Assembly: GCF_900113005.1 (NCBI RefSeq)
Contig: NZ_FONW01000001.1
Location: 248,001-312,000, forward strand
Direction of reading: 5' to 3'
Length of the DNA: 64,000 bases
Origin: Sunxiuqinia elliptica
Lineage (GTDB): Bacteria; Bacteroidota; Bacteroidia; Bacteroidales; Prolixibacteraceae
Shown piece by piece: positions 9,437-19,674 of this stretch. The translations under genes and the position numbers were made by a program. Position 1 is the stretch's first letter. Each line of letters opens with the position of its first letter. Under the pieces are notes generated by a model. That model worked only from the letters and a program-made list of their open reading frames with translations, had not been told where the DNA came from and made no database searches.

Positions 9437-9988
9437 ATGGATCAAAGTAAAATAAACGTTCGCTACGCCAAAGCCTTTTTTAGTCTGGCCAAAGAAAAGC
9501 AGTTGCTTGACGGGCTAAAAAAAGATGTGGACCTGGTTCTTCAGCTAACCAAAGACAGCAAAGAGTTTCAACTCTTGCTCGAAAGTCCGGTGGTTAAAAC
9601 AGCGCAAAAGAAAAAGCTGATAAGCCAGATTTTTCAGAATCAGTTAAGCGAACTGACCATCCAATTTTTAATACTGATTACACAAAACAAGCGTGAGGCA
9701 TATATCCCTGGAATTTGCCGTAATTTCATTGACCTGTATCGCAAAGACCAAGGCATAAGAACAGCAACAATTACCAGTGCTATGCCTCTGCAAAAAGATA
9801 TTCTTACCCAAATTCAGCAAAAGCTCGCAAGTGAGCTCAATGCTAAAATTGAACTCAGCGAACGGGTAAACAGTGACCTAATCGGTGGTTTTGTTCTTCG
9901 CGTAGACGACCGCCAGGTAGATGCCAGCGTATCAACCCAGCTGCGCAAGGTCAAAGAGAAACTTTTACAAACTGAAAACAATAAGTAA
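9437..9988 (+). CDS. atpH: F1Fo ATP synthase subunit delta
   Basis: The delta subunit (183 aa) connects the peripheral stalk to the top of the F1 alpha subunits. The N-terminal helical bundle begins with the family pattern VRYAKAFFSLAKEK and the C-terminal half has a LIGGFVLRVDDRQVDASV segment, the usual delta/OSCP signature. It begins 4 bases after atpF and ends 12 bases before atpA, consistent with one operon. Confidence 0.95.
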   Translation: MDQSKINVRYAKAFFSLAKEKQLLDGLKKDVDLVLQLTKDSKEFQLLLESPVVKTAQKKKLISQIFQNQLSELTIQFLILITQNKREAYIPGICRNFIDLYRKDQGIRTATITSAMPLQKDILTQIQQKLASELNAKIELSERVNSDLIGGFVLRVDDRQVDASVSTQLRKVKEKLLQTENNK

Positions 9989-10000
9989 AAAAGATAAACA

Positions 10001-11578
10001 ATGGCTGATATTAAACCCGCTGAAGTATCCGCGATTCTAAAACAACAACTTGAAGGCTTTAAGTCGGAGACCGAACTGGAAGAAGTTGGAACAGTACTCC
10101 AAGTAGGCGATGGTATTGCCCGCATCTACGGGCTTTCGAATGTCGAAGCAAACGAAATGATTGAGTTTGCAGACGGCATGAAGGGAATTGTTTTGAACCT
10201 TGAAGAAGACAATGTTGGAGCAGTACTTCTAGGCCCTTCCGAAAACATTAAGGAAGGAGACACAGTCAAACGGCTGCAACGCATTGCCTCAATTGATGTT
10301 GGCGAAGGTTTGCTCGGACGTGTTGTTAACACGATTGGCGAACCCATTGATGGAAAAGGAGCTATTCAGGGTGAAAAATTTGAAATGCCCTTGGAACGAA
10401 AAGCTCCCGGAGTTATTTACCGCCAGCCTGTAAACCAGCCATTACAAACGGGGCTTAAAGCCATCGATGCCATGATCCCGATTGGTCGTGGACAGCGTGA
10501 GCTGATTATCGGTGACCGCCAAACAGGAAAAACAGCTGTTGCCATTGACACCATTATCAACCAGCGCGAAAATTTTGAAGCAGGCAATCCGGTCTACTGT
10601 ATTTATGTTGCTATTGGTCAAAAAGGATCAACGGTAGCTAACATTGCTTCTACATTAGAAAAACATGGCGCCATGGACTATACGGTTATTGTATCAGCTA
10701 CAGCTGCTTATCCAGCAGCATTACAGTACTACGCACCATACGCCGGAGCCTCTATTGGTGAATACTTCCGGGATACCGGACGCGATGCTCTGATCATCTA
10801 TGATGACTTGTCTAAGCAAGCCGTATCCTACCGTGAAGTATCCTTGCTGCTTCGTCGTCCACCAGGTCGTGAAGCTTACCCTGGGGATGTATTCTATTTG
10901 CACAGCCGCTTATTGGAGCGTGCCGCTAAGATCATCGCTTCTGATGAAATTGCAGCACAAATGAACGATTTGCCCGAGTGCTTAAAAGATAAAGTAAAAG
11001 GAGGCGGTTCGCTAACAGCACTCCCGATTATTGAAACGCAGGCCAGTGACGTTTCAGCCTACATTCCGACCAACGTTATTTCAATTACCGATGGTCAGAT
11101 TTTCCTGGAATCAAACTTGTTTAACTCAGGAGTTCGGCCAGCAATTAACGTTGGTATTTCCGTATCGCGTGTAGGAGGTAATGCCCAAGTAAAAGCGATG
11201 AAAAAAATTGCAGGTACCTTGAAACTCGACCAGGCCCAGTTCCGTGAGCTGGAAGCATTCTCGAAGTTTGGGTCCGATTTGGATGCTGCAACCATGCGCG
11301 TACTTGATAAAGGACGCAAGAACGTTGAAATCCTGAAACAAGGGCAATATGCACCAGTAAAAGTTGAGCACCAGATTGCAATCATCTACTGCGGAACAAA
11401 AGAACTGTTGCGCGAAGTACCTGTAGAGAAAGTTAAAGATTTTGAGAAAGATTTCATTGAATTGCTGGAGCTACAGCATCGTCCAACGCTGGATCAACTG
11501 CGCAAAGGAATTTTGAACGACAAAATTTCCGGTGTATTGGAAACTGTTGCCAAAGAAGTAGCAGAGCGCTTTAAATAA
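10001..11578 (+). CDS. atpA: F1 ATP synthase subunit alpha
   Basis: Alpha subunits alternate with beta in the F1 hexamer and bind nucleotide without catalysis. The 525-aa protein is full length, with the P-loop GDRQTGKT at residues 171-178 and the alpha/beta signature [14 protein letters not shown] near residue 380. It follows atpH by 12 bases and precedes atpG by 55 bases. The catalytic partner atpD is not in this window, so the complex depends on a second locus. Confidence 0.98.
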   Translation: MADIKPAEVSAILKQQLEGFKSETELEEVGTVLQVGDGIARIYGLSNVEANEMIEFADGMKGIVLNLEEDNVGAVLLGPSENIKEGDTVKRLQRIASIDVGEGLLGRVVNTIGEPIDGKGAIQGEKFEMPLERKAPGVIYRQPVNQPLQTGLKAIDAMIPIGRGQRELIIGDRQTGKTAVAIDTIINQRENFEAGNPVYCIYVAIGQKGSTVANIASTLEKHGAMDYTVIVSATAAYPAALQYYAPYAGASIGEYFRDTGRDALIIYDDLSKQAVSYREVSLLLRRPPGREAYPGDVFYLHSRLLERAAKIIASDEIAAQMNDLPECLKDKVKGGGSLTALPIIETQASDVSAYIPTNVISITDGQIFLESNLFNSGVRPAINVGISVSRVGGNAQVKAMKKIAGTLKLDQAQFRELEAFSKFGSDLDAATMRVLDKGRKNVEILKQGQYAPVKVEHQIAIIYCGTKELLREVPVEKVKDFEKDFIELLELQHRPTLDQLRKGILNDKISGVLETVAKEVAERFK

Positions 11579-11633
11579 GCACTGAAATCTGAAATGCTGC
11601 CCCGTCAGCATTGTCATTCAATTACATTGAAAA

Positions 11634-12518
11634 ATGACTAGTTTAAAAGAAATACGAACCCGAATCTCATCGGTAAAAACCACAAGACAGGTTACCAGTG
11701 CCATGAAAATGGTCTCGGCAGCTAAGCTAAAAAAAGCCCAGGACTCGATCCTGCAGATTCGCCCTTACGCGGATAAGCTGCACGAAATACTAACAACACT
11801 TAGTGCCAGCCTTGAGAATAGTGAAGATTCGGCATTTACAGAACAACGGTCTCCTGAAAAAGTCCTGATTGTCCTAATCAGTTCAAACCGGGGATTGTGT
11901 GGAGCTTTTAACTCAAGCATTGCAAAAACAGCCTACGAGCTGGCTATTAACAAATACAATCGTCAACTGAAGGAAGGGAATTTGGAGTTTCTGGTCATTG
12001 GAAAGCAAGGAGAAAAATACCTGAAATCGCGCAAAATGCCGATTGCTGGCGAGGCCAACGACTTATTTGACAAACTAAGCTTTGAGGAGAGTTCAGTTAT
12101 CGCCTCTTCGCTGATGCAAGATTTCATTGTTAAAAAATACGACCGGATTGAACTCGTATACAACCAATTTAAAAATGCAGCGGTTCAGCTTTGTTCTGCT
12201 GAGCAGTTTTTACCAGTTGAAGTTAACGATGAAATTGATGAGCTACATCATTCCAGTTACCACTTCATTTATGAACCATCCAAAGAGGAAATTGTGAAAG
12301 AATTAATTCCTCGCTCCTTGAGAATTCAGTTTTACAAAGCTCTGCTTGACTCAAACGCAGCAGAACACGGCGCTCGAATGACGGCCATGCACAAGGCAAC
12401 CGACAATGCAACCGACTTGATTAAAGAGTTAACGCTAACCTTCAATAAAGCTCGTCAAGCTGCCATTACCAACGAAATTTTGGAGGTTACCAATGGAGCT
12501 GAGGCTTTGAATGGCTAA
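11634..12518 (+). CDS. atpG: F1 ATP synthase subunit gamma
   Basis: Gamma is the central rotor shaft. The 294-aa protein has the two long terminal helices that form the coiled coil: the N-terminal EIRTRISSVKTTRQVTSAMK segment and the C-terminal AARMTAMHKATDNA-type segment near residue 245 (here written HGARMTAMHKATDNATDLI). It is the last gene of this ATP synthase cluster; the expected atpD and atpC do not follow. A bidirectional hairpin lies 62 bases downstream, before the converging sdhB. Confidence 0.96.
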   Translation: MTSLKEIRTRISSVKTTRQVTSAMKMVSAAKLKKAQDSILQIRPYADKLHEILTTLSASLENSEDSAFTEQRSPEKVLIVLISSNRGLCGAFNSSIAKTAYELAINKYNRQLKEGNLEFLVIGKQGEKYLKSRKMPIAGEANDLFDKLSFEESSVIASSLMQDFIVKKYDRIELVYNQFKNAAVQLCSAEQFLPVEVNDEIDELHHSSYHFIYEPSKEEIVKELIPRSLRIQFYKALLDSNAAEHGARMTAMHKATDNATDLIKELTLTFNKARQAAITNEILEVTNGAEALNG

Positions 12519-12579
12519 TCTCCCAAAAAGCTTTAAAATCGCTTAAAACGACTATTTCAGATAGATCCAAAAAAAGAGA

Positions 12580-12607
12580 AAGGGCTCAACAAAAATGTTG
12601 AGCCCTT
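12580..12607. terminator. Bidirectional terminator between atpG and sdhB
   Basis: A perfect 11-bp stem (12580-12590 with 12597-12607) has a 6-base loop. The minus-strand side is followed by a strong T-rich run (the A-rich bases 12569-12579), so it fits best as the end of the sdhCAB transcript; the plus side has only a short T/C run. Confidence 0.8.
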
Positions 12608-12628
12608 CTTCGTATCTCAGTTTATTTC

Positions 12629-13384
12629 TTAGTCTGAAAAACGAGCTTTCAAGAACTCACGATTCAATCGAGAGATATTTGAAATAGAAATGTTCTTAGG
12701 ACATTCTACTTCGCAAGCTCCGGTATTTGTACAACCTCCAAAGCCTAACTCGTCCATTTTAGCAACCATTGCCTTTGCACGGCGCTTAGCTTCTACTTTA
12801 CCTTGTGGTAACAAAGCCAGCTGGCTAACCTTAGCCGATACAAACAACATAGCTGATGAGTTTTTACAAGCTGCAACACACGCACCACAACCAATACAAG
12901 AAGCAGCATCCATTGCTTCGTCAGCAGCTACTTTTGCAATTGGAATAGCGTTAGCATCAGGAATACCTCCCGTATTAACTGAAACATATCCACCTGCTGC
13001 GATGATTGTATCAAAAGCGGTACGATCAACGATCAAGTCTTTGATAATTGGGAAAGCAGCAGCACGCCATGGTTCAATGGTTACTGTCTCGCCATCTTTA
13101 AACTTACGCATGTGCAACTGGCAAGTGGTAATATCTTCGTCTGGTCCGTGTGGACGGCCGTTAATGTATAGCGAACACATTCCGCAGATTCCTTCACGAC
13201 AGTCGTGATCGAAAGCAATTGGCTCCTTGTTTTCGCTAATTAACTGCTCATTCAAAATATCCATCATCTCCAGAAACGAGCTATCAGTAGAGATGTTGCT
13301 AACTTGATAGGTTTCGAACCGGCCTTTCTCTTTGGGACCGTTCTGACGCCAAACCTTAAGCGTGAGATTTATTGTTTTTTCCAT
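12629..13384 (-). CDS. sdhB: Succinate dehydrogenase/fumarate reductase iron-sulfur subunit
   Basis: This subunit passes electrons between the flavoprotein and the membrane quinone site. The 251-aa protein has the plant-ferredoxin [2Fe-2S] cysteines in CREGICGMC with a later TTC, the [4Fe-4S] motif [11 protein letters not shown] and the [3Fe-4S] motif [11 protein letters not shown]. It is the last gene of the C-A-B operon, 23 bases after sdhA, and ends just before the hairpin at 12580-12607. Sequence alone does not tell whether succinate oxidation or fumarate reduction dominates; frdB would be an equally fair name. Confidence 0.95.
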   Translation of the reverse strand: MEKTINLTLKVWRQNGPKEKGRFETYQVSNISTDSSFLEMMDILNEQLISENKEPIAFDHDCREGICGMCSLYINGRPHGPDEDITTCQLHMRKFKDGETVTIEPWRAAAFPIIKDLIVDRTAFDTIIAAGGYVSVNTGGIPDANAIPIAKVAADEAMDAASCIGCGACVAACKNSSAMLFVSAKVSQLALLPQGKVEAKRRAKAMVAKMDELGFGGCTNTGACEVECPKNISISNISRLNREFLKARFSD

Positions 13385-13407
13385 GATTGATCTCCTTTTA
13401 AAAGCCG

Positions 13408-15345
13408 TTATTTATAATTACGTTGAAGCATTTCTACATACTCGTATACCAAATCTTCCTTGTCCATCTTAGGTTCTTTTTCAGTACCTTGATACTCCCA
13501 ACAAGAAACATAGGCAAATTTATCATCCTGACGTAAAGCTTCTCCTTCGCCGGTTTGGTACTCTTCACGGAAGTGACCACCGCAAGATTCTTCACGGTTC
13601 AACGCATCATGCGCCATCAATTCACCAATTTCAATGAAATCGGCCAAACGGCTGGCTTTCTCCAATTCAATGTTCATTCCTTCTTTGTTTCCAGGAATGC
13701 GAACATTCGTCCAGAACTCTTTCTTAACCTTAGCGATTTTTTCGATGGCTCCCTGCAAACCTTCTTTGTTACGGGCCATTCCAACGAAATCCCACATCAC
13801 CAATCCAAGTTCTTTATGAATGCTATCAACTGAACGATTTCCTTTGATGCTCAACAATTTTTCGAAGCGATCTTTCACTGATTTCTCAGCTTCAACAAAT
13901 TCTTTCTCTTCAGTTGTCATTCTTGGTGTACGAATATCGTCAGCCAAGTAGTTCTGAATGGTATAAGGCAATACGAAATAACCATCAGCCAATCCCTGCA
14001 TCAAAGCTGATGCTCCCAAACGGTTAGCACCGTGATCAGAGAAGTTAGCTTCACCAGCAGCAAACAATCCAGGAATGTTCGTTTGCAATTCATAATCAAC
14101 CCAAAGTCCACCCATAGTATAGTGGATCGCTGGATAAATCATCATTGGTGTTTCGTATGGATTTTCGTCAACGATTTTTTCGTACATCTGGAACAAGTTA
14201 CCGTAACGAGCTTCAATAGCATCGCGTCCTAAACGGTCGATTGCCGATTTGAAATCCAGGTAAACCGCCAATCCGGTACCAACACCAAAACCTGCATCGC
14301 AACGTTCTTTGGCAGCACGTGAAGCAACGTCACGAGGTACCAAGTTTCCGAATGCTGGGTAACGACGCTCCAAGTAGTAGTCACGATCGTCTTCTGCAAT
14401 TTGTGTTGGCTTCAATTTTCCAGCGCGAATTGCTTCAGCATCTTCTTTCTTTTTAGGAACCCAGATACGTCCATCGTTACGCAACGACTCAGACATCAAG
14501 GTCAATTTACTTTGGAATTCACCGTGAACAGGAATACATGTTGGGTGAATTTGAGCCATACATGGGTTGGCAAACAAAGCACCTTTGTGGTATGCTTTAA
14601 CAGCAGCCGAACCATTTGATCCCATCGCATTTGTTGATAGGAAGAAGGTGTTTCCGTAGCCTCCGGTTGCCAATACAACAGCATGTCCAAAGTGGCGTTG
14701 TAGTTCGCCGGTTACCAAATCGCGGGTAATAATACCACGAGCTTTTCCATCGACAACAACAATTTCAACCAACTCGTTACGCGTGTACATGGTTACGCTA
14801 CCTTTGTTCACCTGACGCATCAAAGCTTGGTAAGCTCCCAACAACAACTGCTGTCCGGTTTGGCCTTTAGCGTAGAATGTACGGCTAACCTGAGCACCAC
14901 CGAAAGAACGGTTGTCCAACAAGCCACCATATTCGCGTGCAAAAGGAACACCTTGAGCAACACATTGGTCGATGATGCTGTTACTCACCTCTGCCAAACG
15001 GTAAACGTTTGCTTCGCGAGCACGGTAGTCACCACCTTTAATTGTATCGTAGAACAAACGGTAAACCGAGTCACCGTCGTTTGGATAGTTTTTCGCAGCA
15101 TTGATTCCTCCTTGAGCAGCAATCGAGTGTGCACGACGAGGAGAATCCTGGATGGTAAAGTTCTTTACATTGAAACCCATTTCACCAAGCGAAGCAGCAG
15201 CTGACGCTCCAGCCAAACCTGTTCCTACAATGATGACATCCAGTTTACGTTTATTTGAAGGGTTCACCAATTTTTGGTGATTCTTATAATTTGTCCACTT
15301 CTGGGCCAATGGCCCTTCAGGAATTTTTGAATTTATTACGCTCAT
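13408..15345 (-). CDS. sdhA: Succinate dehydrogenase/fumarate reductase flavoprotein subunit
   Basis: This is the catalytic subunit that interconverts succinate and fumarate. With ATG 15345 the protein has 645 aa and starts [12 protein letters not shown], the Bacteroidota form; an in-frame TTG at 15363 would add six unlikely residues next to the sdhC stop. It has the FAD-binding [10 protein letters not shown] segment, and [13 protein letters not shown], whose His is the site of covalent FAD attachment in the family. Later segments HPTCIP and [20 protein letters not shown] are typical. It lies between sdhC (18 bases) and sdhB (23 bases). Confidence 0.96.
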   Translation of the reverse strand: MSVINSKIPEGPLAQKWTNYKNHQKLVNPSNKRKLDVIIVGTGLAGASAAASLGEMGFNVKNFTIQDSPRRAHSIAAQGGINAAKNYPNDGDSVYRLFYDTIKGGDYRAREANVYRLAEVSNSIIDQCVAQGVPFAREYGGLLDNRSFGGAQVSRTFYAKGQTGQQLLLGAYQALMRQVNKGSVTMYTRNELVEIVVVDGKARGIITRDLVTGELQRHFGHAVVLATGGYGNTFFLSTNAMGSNGSAAVKAYHKGALFANPCMAQIHPTCIPVHGEFQSKLTLMSESLRNDGRIWVPKKKEDAEAIRAGKLKPTQIAEDDRDYYLERRYPAFGNLVPRDVASRAAKERCDAGFGVGTGLAVYLDFKSAIDRLGRDAIEARYGNLFQMYEKIVDENPYETPMMIYPAIHYTMGGLWVDYELQTNIPGLFAAGEANFSDHGANRLGASALMQGLADGYFVLPYTIQNYLADDIRTPRMTTEEKEFVEAEKSVKDRFEKLLSIKGNRSVDSIHKELGLVMWDFVGMARNKEGLQGAIEKIAKVKKEFWTNVRIPGNKEGMNIELEKASRLADFIEIGELMAHDALNREESCGGHFREEYQTGEGEALRQDDKFAYVSCWEYQGTEKEPKMDKEDLVYEYVEMLQRNYK

Positions 15346-15363
15346 AATTTCGTGTCTTTTCAA

Positions 15364-16047
15364 TTAAAACTTAATCTGGAAATACAATGGGATAACTGAA
15401 AATCCAATAGCAATAATGATTGCAAATACAGCTCCTACTACCTTTAATCTTTTCAGCCAAATTTGATTGGCAAATCCAATGGTTTGGAAAGCTGACCAAA
15501 ACCCATGTACTAAGTGCATTCCTAACAAAATAGCACCAACAACATAAGCAATACTGTAAAGCAGGCTCTCTTTAAACAAAGTCGCTACCAAAGCGTAAGT
15601 GTTTTCCATTTCTTCGCCGCCAACCGTTACATGTTGCAACAGCGGGTCGCCTGTTACCTTAATTTTCCAAAAGAACTGAATGATGTGCATTACCAGGAAT
15701 ACAAAAATCAATGCTCCCAAAATCAGCATGTTGCGTGAAGCCCAAGAACTTGATTGCGAGTTGTTCAGTTGTTTGTACCCAATTGGACGCGCTTTCATGT
15801 TTTGTAAACTAACAACCAACGACCAAATAATGTGAACCAAAAAGCCTAATGCCAAAACTGGTTCCATAATTTTGATAGCCGGATTAGTAGCCATAAAATG
15901 TGCCCCTTGGTTGAAAAGGTCACCACTATCATCGAAAATCAATAACAAGTTGATGGTCAGGTGAACCATAATAAACATCATCAGGAAAAGTCCTGTGACG
16001 CTCATTAAGAACTTTCTTCCAATAGAGGTAGTCAGAAAATTGCTCAT
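15364..16047 (-). CDS. sdhC: Succinate dehydrogenase/fumarate reductase cytochrome b subunit
   Basis: This 227-aa inner-membrane protein has five predicted helices and matches the b558-type single-anchor family, which binds two haems and the quinone. Helix-borne histidines, candidates for haem ligands, are visible in MVHLTINLL, FLVHIIWSL, VMHIIQFF and GMHLVHGFW. There is no separate sdhD, as expected for the three-subunit Bacteroidota complex. It is the first gene of sdhCAB and is preceded by a well-formed promoter at 16093-16123. Confidence 0.94.
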   Translation of the reverse strand: MSNFLTTSIGRKFLMSVTGLFLMMFIMVHLTINLLLIFDDSGDLFNQGAHFMATNPAIKIMEPVLALGFLVHIIWSLVVSLQNMKARPIGYKQLNNSQSSSWASRNMLILGALIFVFLVMHIIQFFWKIKVTGDPLLQHVTVGGEEMENTYALVATLFKESLLYSIAYVVGAILLGMHLVHGFWSAFQTIGFANQIWLKRLKVVGAVFAIIIAIGFSVIPLYFQIKF

Positions 16048-16092
16048 AGGATTATCGTTTTATTTAAAAATTAATGAATCTGTTAAAGTCCA

Positions 16093-16123
16093 CAAAAGTA
16101 GAGTTAAGTGGAGTCATCAGCAA
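16093..16123 (-). promoter_or_regulatory. Promoter of sdhCAB
   Basis: On the minus strand a -7 box TACTTTTG (16093-16100) is preceded by a -33 TTG (16121-16123) with a 20-base spacer, the textbook Bacteroidota arrangement. Transcription should start about 40 bases before the sdhC ATG. Confidence 0.75.
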
Positions 16124-16357
16124 TAAAAGCATCATCAAAAATAGTTAATTTAAAACGTTTCTAAGAAAAAACAAGCAACTATAATAACAAGAGACTATTA
16201 ACCACCGAATTACATAATAACTTGCTGTGAACTTTAAGTTAACGGAAAACCGAATTATGGGGTAATGTCAATGTCCAAGAGCTCAGTTTAAAACAAAAAC
16301 CAAAAGGTGATCCTCGTAGCGCTTCTTAGGTTCCTCTTTATAGCGCTCAATTTCGTT

Positions 16358-16387
16358 TTTGATTCCTAAGGCTTTTTCCTATTTTTG
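16358..16387 (+). promoter_or_regulatory. Promoter of the tRNA-Arg gene
   Basis: The -7 box TATTTTTG (16380-16387) fits TAnnTTTG, with TTTG at 16358-16361 and an 18-base spacer as the -33 element. The mature tRNA begins 36 bases downstream. Confidence 0.6.
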
Positions 16388-16422
16388 CAAAGCTTTTACA
16401 AAAGGCTATCCTTTAAAAGCAT

Positions 16423-16494
16423 GGTCCCGTAGTTCAACGGATAGAATAGCAGTTTCCTAAACTGTAGATATGGGTTCGATTCCCGTCGGGACTA
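16423..16494 (+). tRNA. tRNA-Arg, anticodon CCU (reads AGG)
   Basis: The 72 bases fold into a full cloverleaf: acceptor stem 16423-16429 with 16487-16493, D stem 16432-16435 with 16444-16447, anticodon stem 16449-16453 with 16461-16465, and T stem 16470-16474 with 16482-16486 closing a TTCGATT loop. The anticodon loop TTCCTAA puts CCU at 16456-16458. The discriminator is A16494, and the terminal CCA is not encoded, as is common in Bacteroidota. It is a single-gene transcript with its own promoter and a terminator that begins right after it. Confidence 0.95.
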
Positions 16495-16495
16495 C

Positions 16496-16529
16496 AAAGC
16501 CCTGTCGTAAATTCACGGCAGGGCTTTTT
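16496..16529 (+). terminator. Terminator of the tRNA-Arg transcript
   Basis: The stem 16496-16508 pairs with 16515-16527 (13 positions, one G-U) around a 6-base loop and runs into T residues, directly after the tRNA 3' end. Confidence 0.85.
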
Positions 16530-16551
16530 GATTTAATAGATGTCAACAAAG

Positions 16552-16590
16552 AAGACCGCTTCAGGAAGCATCTCCTAAAGCGGTCTTTTA
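16552..16590. terminator. Second hairpin, probable terminator for the protease gene
   Basis: A 10-bp perfect stem (16552-16561 with 16578-16587) encloses an AGGA/TCCT extension. It lies 36 bases beyond the stop of the minus-strand protease; T-rich flanks occur on both sides, so it may act in both directions. Confidence 0.65.
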
Positions 16591-16625
16591 TAATATTAGA
16601 TAACCTTTGGCCCGACTGGCACAAG

Positions 16626-18374
16626 TCAGGCATCAAACAGGCCTTCCCAGGCCAACGGCACCAATTCGGCAGCTGCCGGCAGGGCTTGAATATTCATTGA
16701 AATAATCTTTCCCTTGGTAAACACCGAACCAAAAGCTTGCGGATTATGCAAGATTTCTTTGGCTTTATCGATGCCTTTATCCTCGCGAATGGCCGACTTG
16801 ATTGCACCTTTCTGGTAATAATAACGGGTCACAATTTCATCGGTCAACATTTCTTTAACTTCTTCTTTGAAAGACTCAAGATCTTTATCCAGTTCGTGTC
16901 CAATTTTCACTTTGAGCGCTTCAAACTCGCCTTCAGCAACATCATAGTAACGTTCCTCCTTTGCTGTTTCAAGCAGTTTCTTAAACATCTCTTCGGTTTC
17001 CGATTGGTAGGAGAACTTACGCTCTTTCACAAAAGTCTTAAAATCATTGAAAATAGCATCGGTGATTTCGAACTCTTCTGGTGCCGCAATTGACTCATGC
17101 TCATTCGCAAATTTGGTCGCATAATCGAAAAACATAAAATCACGCACCAGGTTAATGCTTAAGCTACTCAATCGGTCAAGGTCAATTTTTTGGTCAGGTA
17201 CAATTCCACCACCATCGTAAACTTTGCGCCCTTTCTTGGTTGTAAACTCAGTAATTAACGAATCTGGAATTGTTCCCACACTGCCATCTTCATTCCGATG
17301 AGAGTAATCCAACGCTTGAATACAGCGTCCGCTTGGAATGTAATATTTGGCGGTTGTTACCTTCAACTTCGTATTGTAGCTCAAATCACGAGTTGTTTGA
17401 ACCAACCCTTTCCCAAAAGTGCGGGTTCCAATAATAACTGCCCGATCTAAGTCTTGCAGAGCTCCGGCAACAATCTCCGAAGCCGACGCCGATCCCCGAT
17501 TCACCAATACAGCCATCGGCATAACGGTATCAATTGGGTTTTCGGTAGCTTTATACGTCTTATCCCATTGTTTAACCTTTCCTTTGGTACTTACAACTTC
17601 TGAGCCCTTAGGGACAAACAGGTTAACGATTTTCACCGACTCCATCAACAAACCTCCAGGGTTCGACCGCAAATCAAGCACTAAAGACTTCGCTCCCTTT
17701 TGCTCTTTTAACTCAACAAATGCCTTTTTAACCTCATCACCACAATCCTTGGTGAAATTAGACAAGCGAATATATCCGGTTTCATTATCCAGCATACCAT
17801 AATAAGGCACCGCATCAATCTGAATTTTTTCACGAAGAATATCAATCTCCAGGTTCTTCTTTTTCCCCGGACGCTCTACCTTTACGCGCACCACCTTATT
17901 TGCAGGACCTTTTAGCAAGTTACTTACATCCTCGGTCGACAACTTCTCCGTCGATTTACCGGCCACTTCGCGCAAAATATCTCCGGCTTTTAATCCTGCC
18001 TTTTGAGCAGGGAAACCTTCATAAGGCTCAGCAATAACGACTTCATCGCCATGCTTACTAATCAGCGCTCCAACTCCGGCATACTCACCAGTCGTCATAA
18101 ACCGAAAATCCTCCATATCCGATTCCGGGATGTAGTTGGTATAAGGATCCAAGGATTCCAACATCTTATCAATGCTAGTTTTTACCAAATCTGTCGGATT
18201 TATTTCATCCACATAGAATAAATTCAATTCCCTCACCAACGTATAATAGATGTCCAGGTTTTTATCAACCAGAAACAGTTTCTCGTCACGGTTAAAGCTA
18301 CTCAACACCAAGGCAAAAACCACCAGCACAGCAGCTATTGAAATTCCTGTTTTAATTTTTCTGTTTCGTTTCAT
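16626..18374 (-). CDS. S41 family C-terminal processing protease (CtpA/Prc type)
   Basis: This exported serine protease cleaves proteins near their C-terminus. It has an N-terminal membrane anchor or signal (about residues 9-27), a PDZ domain (about 95-165, with GVGALISKHGDEV), and the S41 catalytic domain with the nucleophile Ser in GSASASEIVAG near residue 300 and the Lys in GTRTFGKGLV about 25 residues later. The helical C-terminal region reaches 582 aa. ATG 18374 is chosen over TTG 18380. The final 20 or so residues are Ala/Pro/Leu-rich and encoded by GC-rich inverted repeats, unlike the rest. A second S41 protease lies at 61875-63509. Confidence 0.93.
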   Translation of the reverse strand: MKRNRKIKTGISIAAVLVVFALVLSSFNRDEKLFLVDKNLDIYYTLVRELNLFYVDEINPTDLVKTSIDKMLESLDPYTNYIPESDMEDFRFMTTGEYAGVGALISKHGDEVVIAEPYEGFPAQKAGLKAGDILREVAGKSTEKLSTEDVSNLLKGPANKVVRVKVERPGKKKNLEIDILREKIQIDAVPYYGMLDNETGYIRLSNFTKDCGDEVKKAFVELKEQKGAKSLVLDLRSNPGGLLMESVKIVNLFVPKGSEVVSTKGKVKQWDKTYKATENPIDTVMPMAVLVNRGSASASEIVAGALQDLDRAVIIGTRTFGKGLVQTTRDLSYNTKLKVTTAKYYIPSGRCIQALDYSHRNEDGSVGTIPDSLITEFTTKKGRKVYDGGGIVPDQKIDLDRLSSLSINLVRDFMFFDYATKFANEHESIAAPEEFEITDAIFNDFKTFVKERKFSYQSETEEMFKKLLETAKEERYYDVAEGEFEALKVKIGHELDKDLESFKEEVKEMLTDEIVTRYYYQKGAIKSAIREDKGIDKAKEILHNPQAFGSVFTKGKIISMNIQALPAAAELVPLAWEGLFDA

Positions 18375-18400
18375 TGGCAATGTTTTTTATTGACAAACCA

Positions 18401-18408
18401 CAAAAATA
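18401..18408 (-). promoter_or_regulatory. Promoter -7 box for the CtpA-type protease
   Basis: TATTTTTG on the minus strand fits TAnnTTTG and is 27 bases before the chosen ATG. No -33 TTG is found at the expected distance. Confidence 0.4.
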
Positions 18409-18663
18409 ATAAAGCTTTGCTTAAAAGCTGTTGTCATTTTCAAGTAATTAGTTAAATAATCTTAACTGGCATTACAGTCCAAAAGTTGATTTTTAGATTT
18501 ACATGGTCAAAAAAAATGCAATGCTCAAGTTTTCACCGAATACTCAAGAAGCTGATACTACTAAAACTCAATTAAGTTCTGATCAAGCATAACCGAAAAT
18601 CCGAGATCTTCTTGCATATCCCAAAAACTTCATTTACTTGCAATTCCAAACTAAAAACAGTGC

Positions 18664-19107
18664 ATGTATTTAATTAGTTCGTGTTTGGTCGGTATTAATT
18701 GCCGTTACAATGGAGGCAGTACTTGTCATCCAAAACTTGAGGAATTATTAAAAAAGGGAGTAGCAATTGCTGTTTGCCCAGAAATATTGGGCGATCTTCC
18801 CATTCCCCGAGACCCATGCGAGATTCAGGCAAACAAAGGGCAACTCTCGGTTTGCACCAAAAACGGATGCGACTACACCAAAGCATTTCGCCAAGGAGCA
18901 CAAAAAACTTTAGACATATGCCAAACGACCGGAGTTACTCAAGCAATTCTTCAATCAAGAAGTCCATCCTGTGGCTCGGGACAAATTTATGATGGTTCGT
19001 TCACTGGCAAACTGATTGATGGAAACGGACTAACAGCAGAGCTCCTTCAGAATAACGGAGTCAGCGTCTACACGGAAACCGAATGGCTCAAGCAATTTGA
19101 AGACTAA
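18664..19107 (+). CDS. DUF523 family protein
   Basis: This 147-aa protein belongs to DUF523, a widespread family of unproven function with conserved cysteines. The family signature is clear: SSCLVGINCRYNGG at the start, then AVCPEILGDLPIPRDPCEI and a SRSPSCGSGQIYDG segment. The cysteines (in SSC, NCR, VCPE and SCG) suggest metal or cofactor binding, which is inference. It starts with ATG 18664, 39 bases before the glycosylase gene, so the two could be transcribed together. No signal peptide is seen, so it should be cytoplasmic. Confidence 0.85.
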   Translation: MYLISSCLVGINCRYNGGSTCHPKLEELLKKGVAIAVCPEILGDLPIPRDPCEIQANKGQLSVCTKNGCDYTKAFRQGAQKTLDICQTTGVTQAILQSRSPSCGSGQIYDGSFTGKLIDGNGLTAELLQNNGVSVYTETEWLKQFED

Positions 19108-19146
19108 CCACCGGAACAAGCAATCCAACGAAAAAACTTTTTTACC

Positions 19147-19674
19147 ATGAACGCTACGCCCAAACGATTAACCGCTGACTTTTTCAGACGAGATACGCTA
19201 AAAGTTGCCCGGGAACTTCTTGGCAAAACCCTCGTTCGGGCTTTTAATAATGGAGAACTTCGCTACTATCGAATTACTGAGACTGAGGCTTATTGTGGGC
19301 AGGAAGACTTAGCTTGCCACGCCAGCAAGGGGCGCACCAAACGAACTGAAATCATGTTTCATCCCGGAGGATTGGTTTATGTGTACCTCATTTATGGACA
19401 GTACTGGCTGCTCAATTTTGTTACCGAAGACAAAGATCAAGCTTCCGCCGTTCTTATCCGAGGACTGGAAGGTTTTAATGGCCCCGGACGTCTGGGACGT
19501 GAATTACAACTGGACCAAACCTTTTATGGCGAAGATTTAACTCATTCCCCACGACTTTGGCTTGAAGATGCTCCCATTCCAAAACAACTACAAACCACTC
19601 CCCGAGTTGGAATTGACTACGCCGGCGAACCCTGGACCAGCCATCCTTGGCGGTTTTGCTTAATCAACCAATAA
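19147..19674 (+). CDS. 3-methyladenine DNA glycosylase (AAG/MPG family)
   Basis: This enzyme flips out and removes alkylated purines such as 3-methyladenine in base excision repair. The 175-aa product shows the AAG-family landmarks: LARELLGKTLVR-like segment (here VARELLGKTLVR), the catalytic Glu in ITETEAYCG, the Tyr/His-containing FHPGGLVYVYLIYG and a GPGRLGREL segment. The length is slightly short for the family, with a compact C-terminus. It is 39 bases after the DUF523 gene. A second alkylation-repair protein of a different fold is encoded at 32135-32845. Confidence 0.92.
   Translation: MNATPKRLTADFFRRDTLKVARELLGKTLVRAFNNGELRYYRITETEAYCGQEDLACHASKGRTKRTEIMFHPGGLVYVYLIYGQYWLLNFVTEDKDQASAVLIRGLEGFNGPGRLGRELQLDQTFYGEDLTHSPRLWLEDAPIPKQLQTTPRVGIDYAGEPWTSHPWRFCLINQ

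Larger units (their letters stand above)
16048..16422. other. Non-coding stretch between divergent sdhC and the tRNA gene
   Basis: No credible reading frame is present. The stretch holds the sdhCAB promoter (minus strand) and the tRNA promoter (plus strand); the rest, about 16130-16350, is AT-rich with no structure I can support. Confidence 0.6.

Noticed and set aside
16470-16700. 76-codon plus-strand frame starting inside the tRNA gene
   Set aside because: It spans the tRNA 3' half, two terminators and antisense of the protease 3' end.
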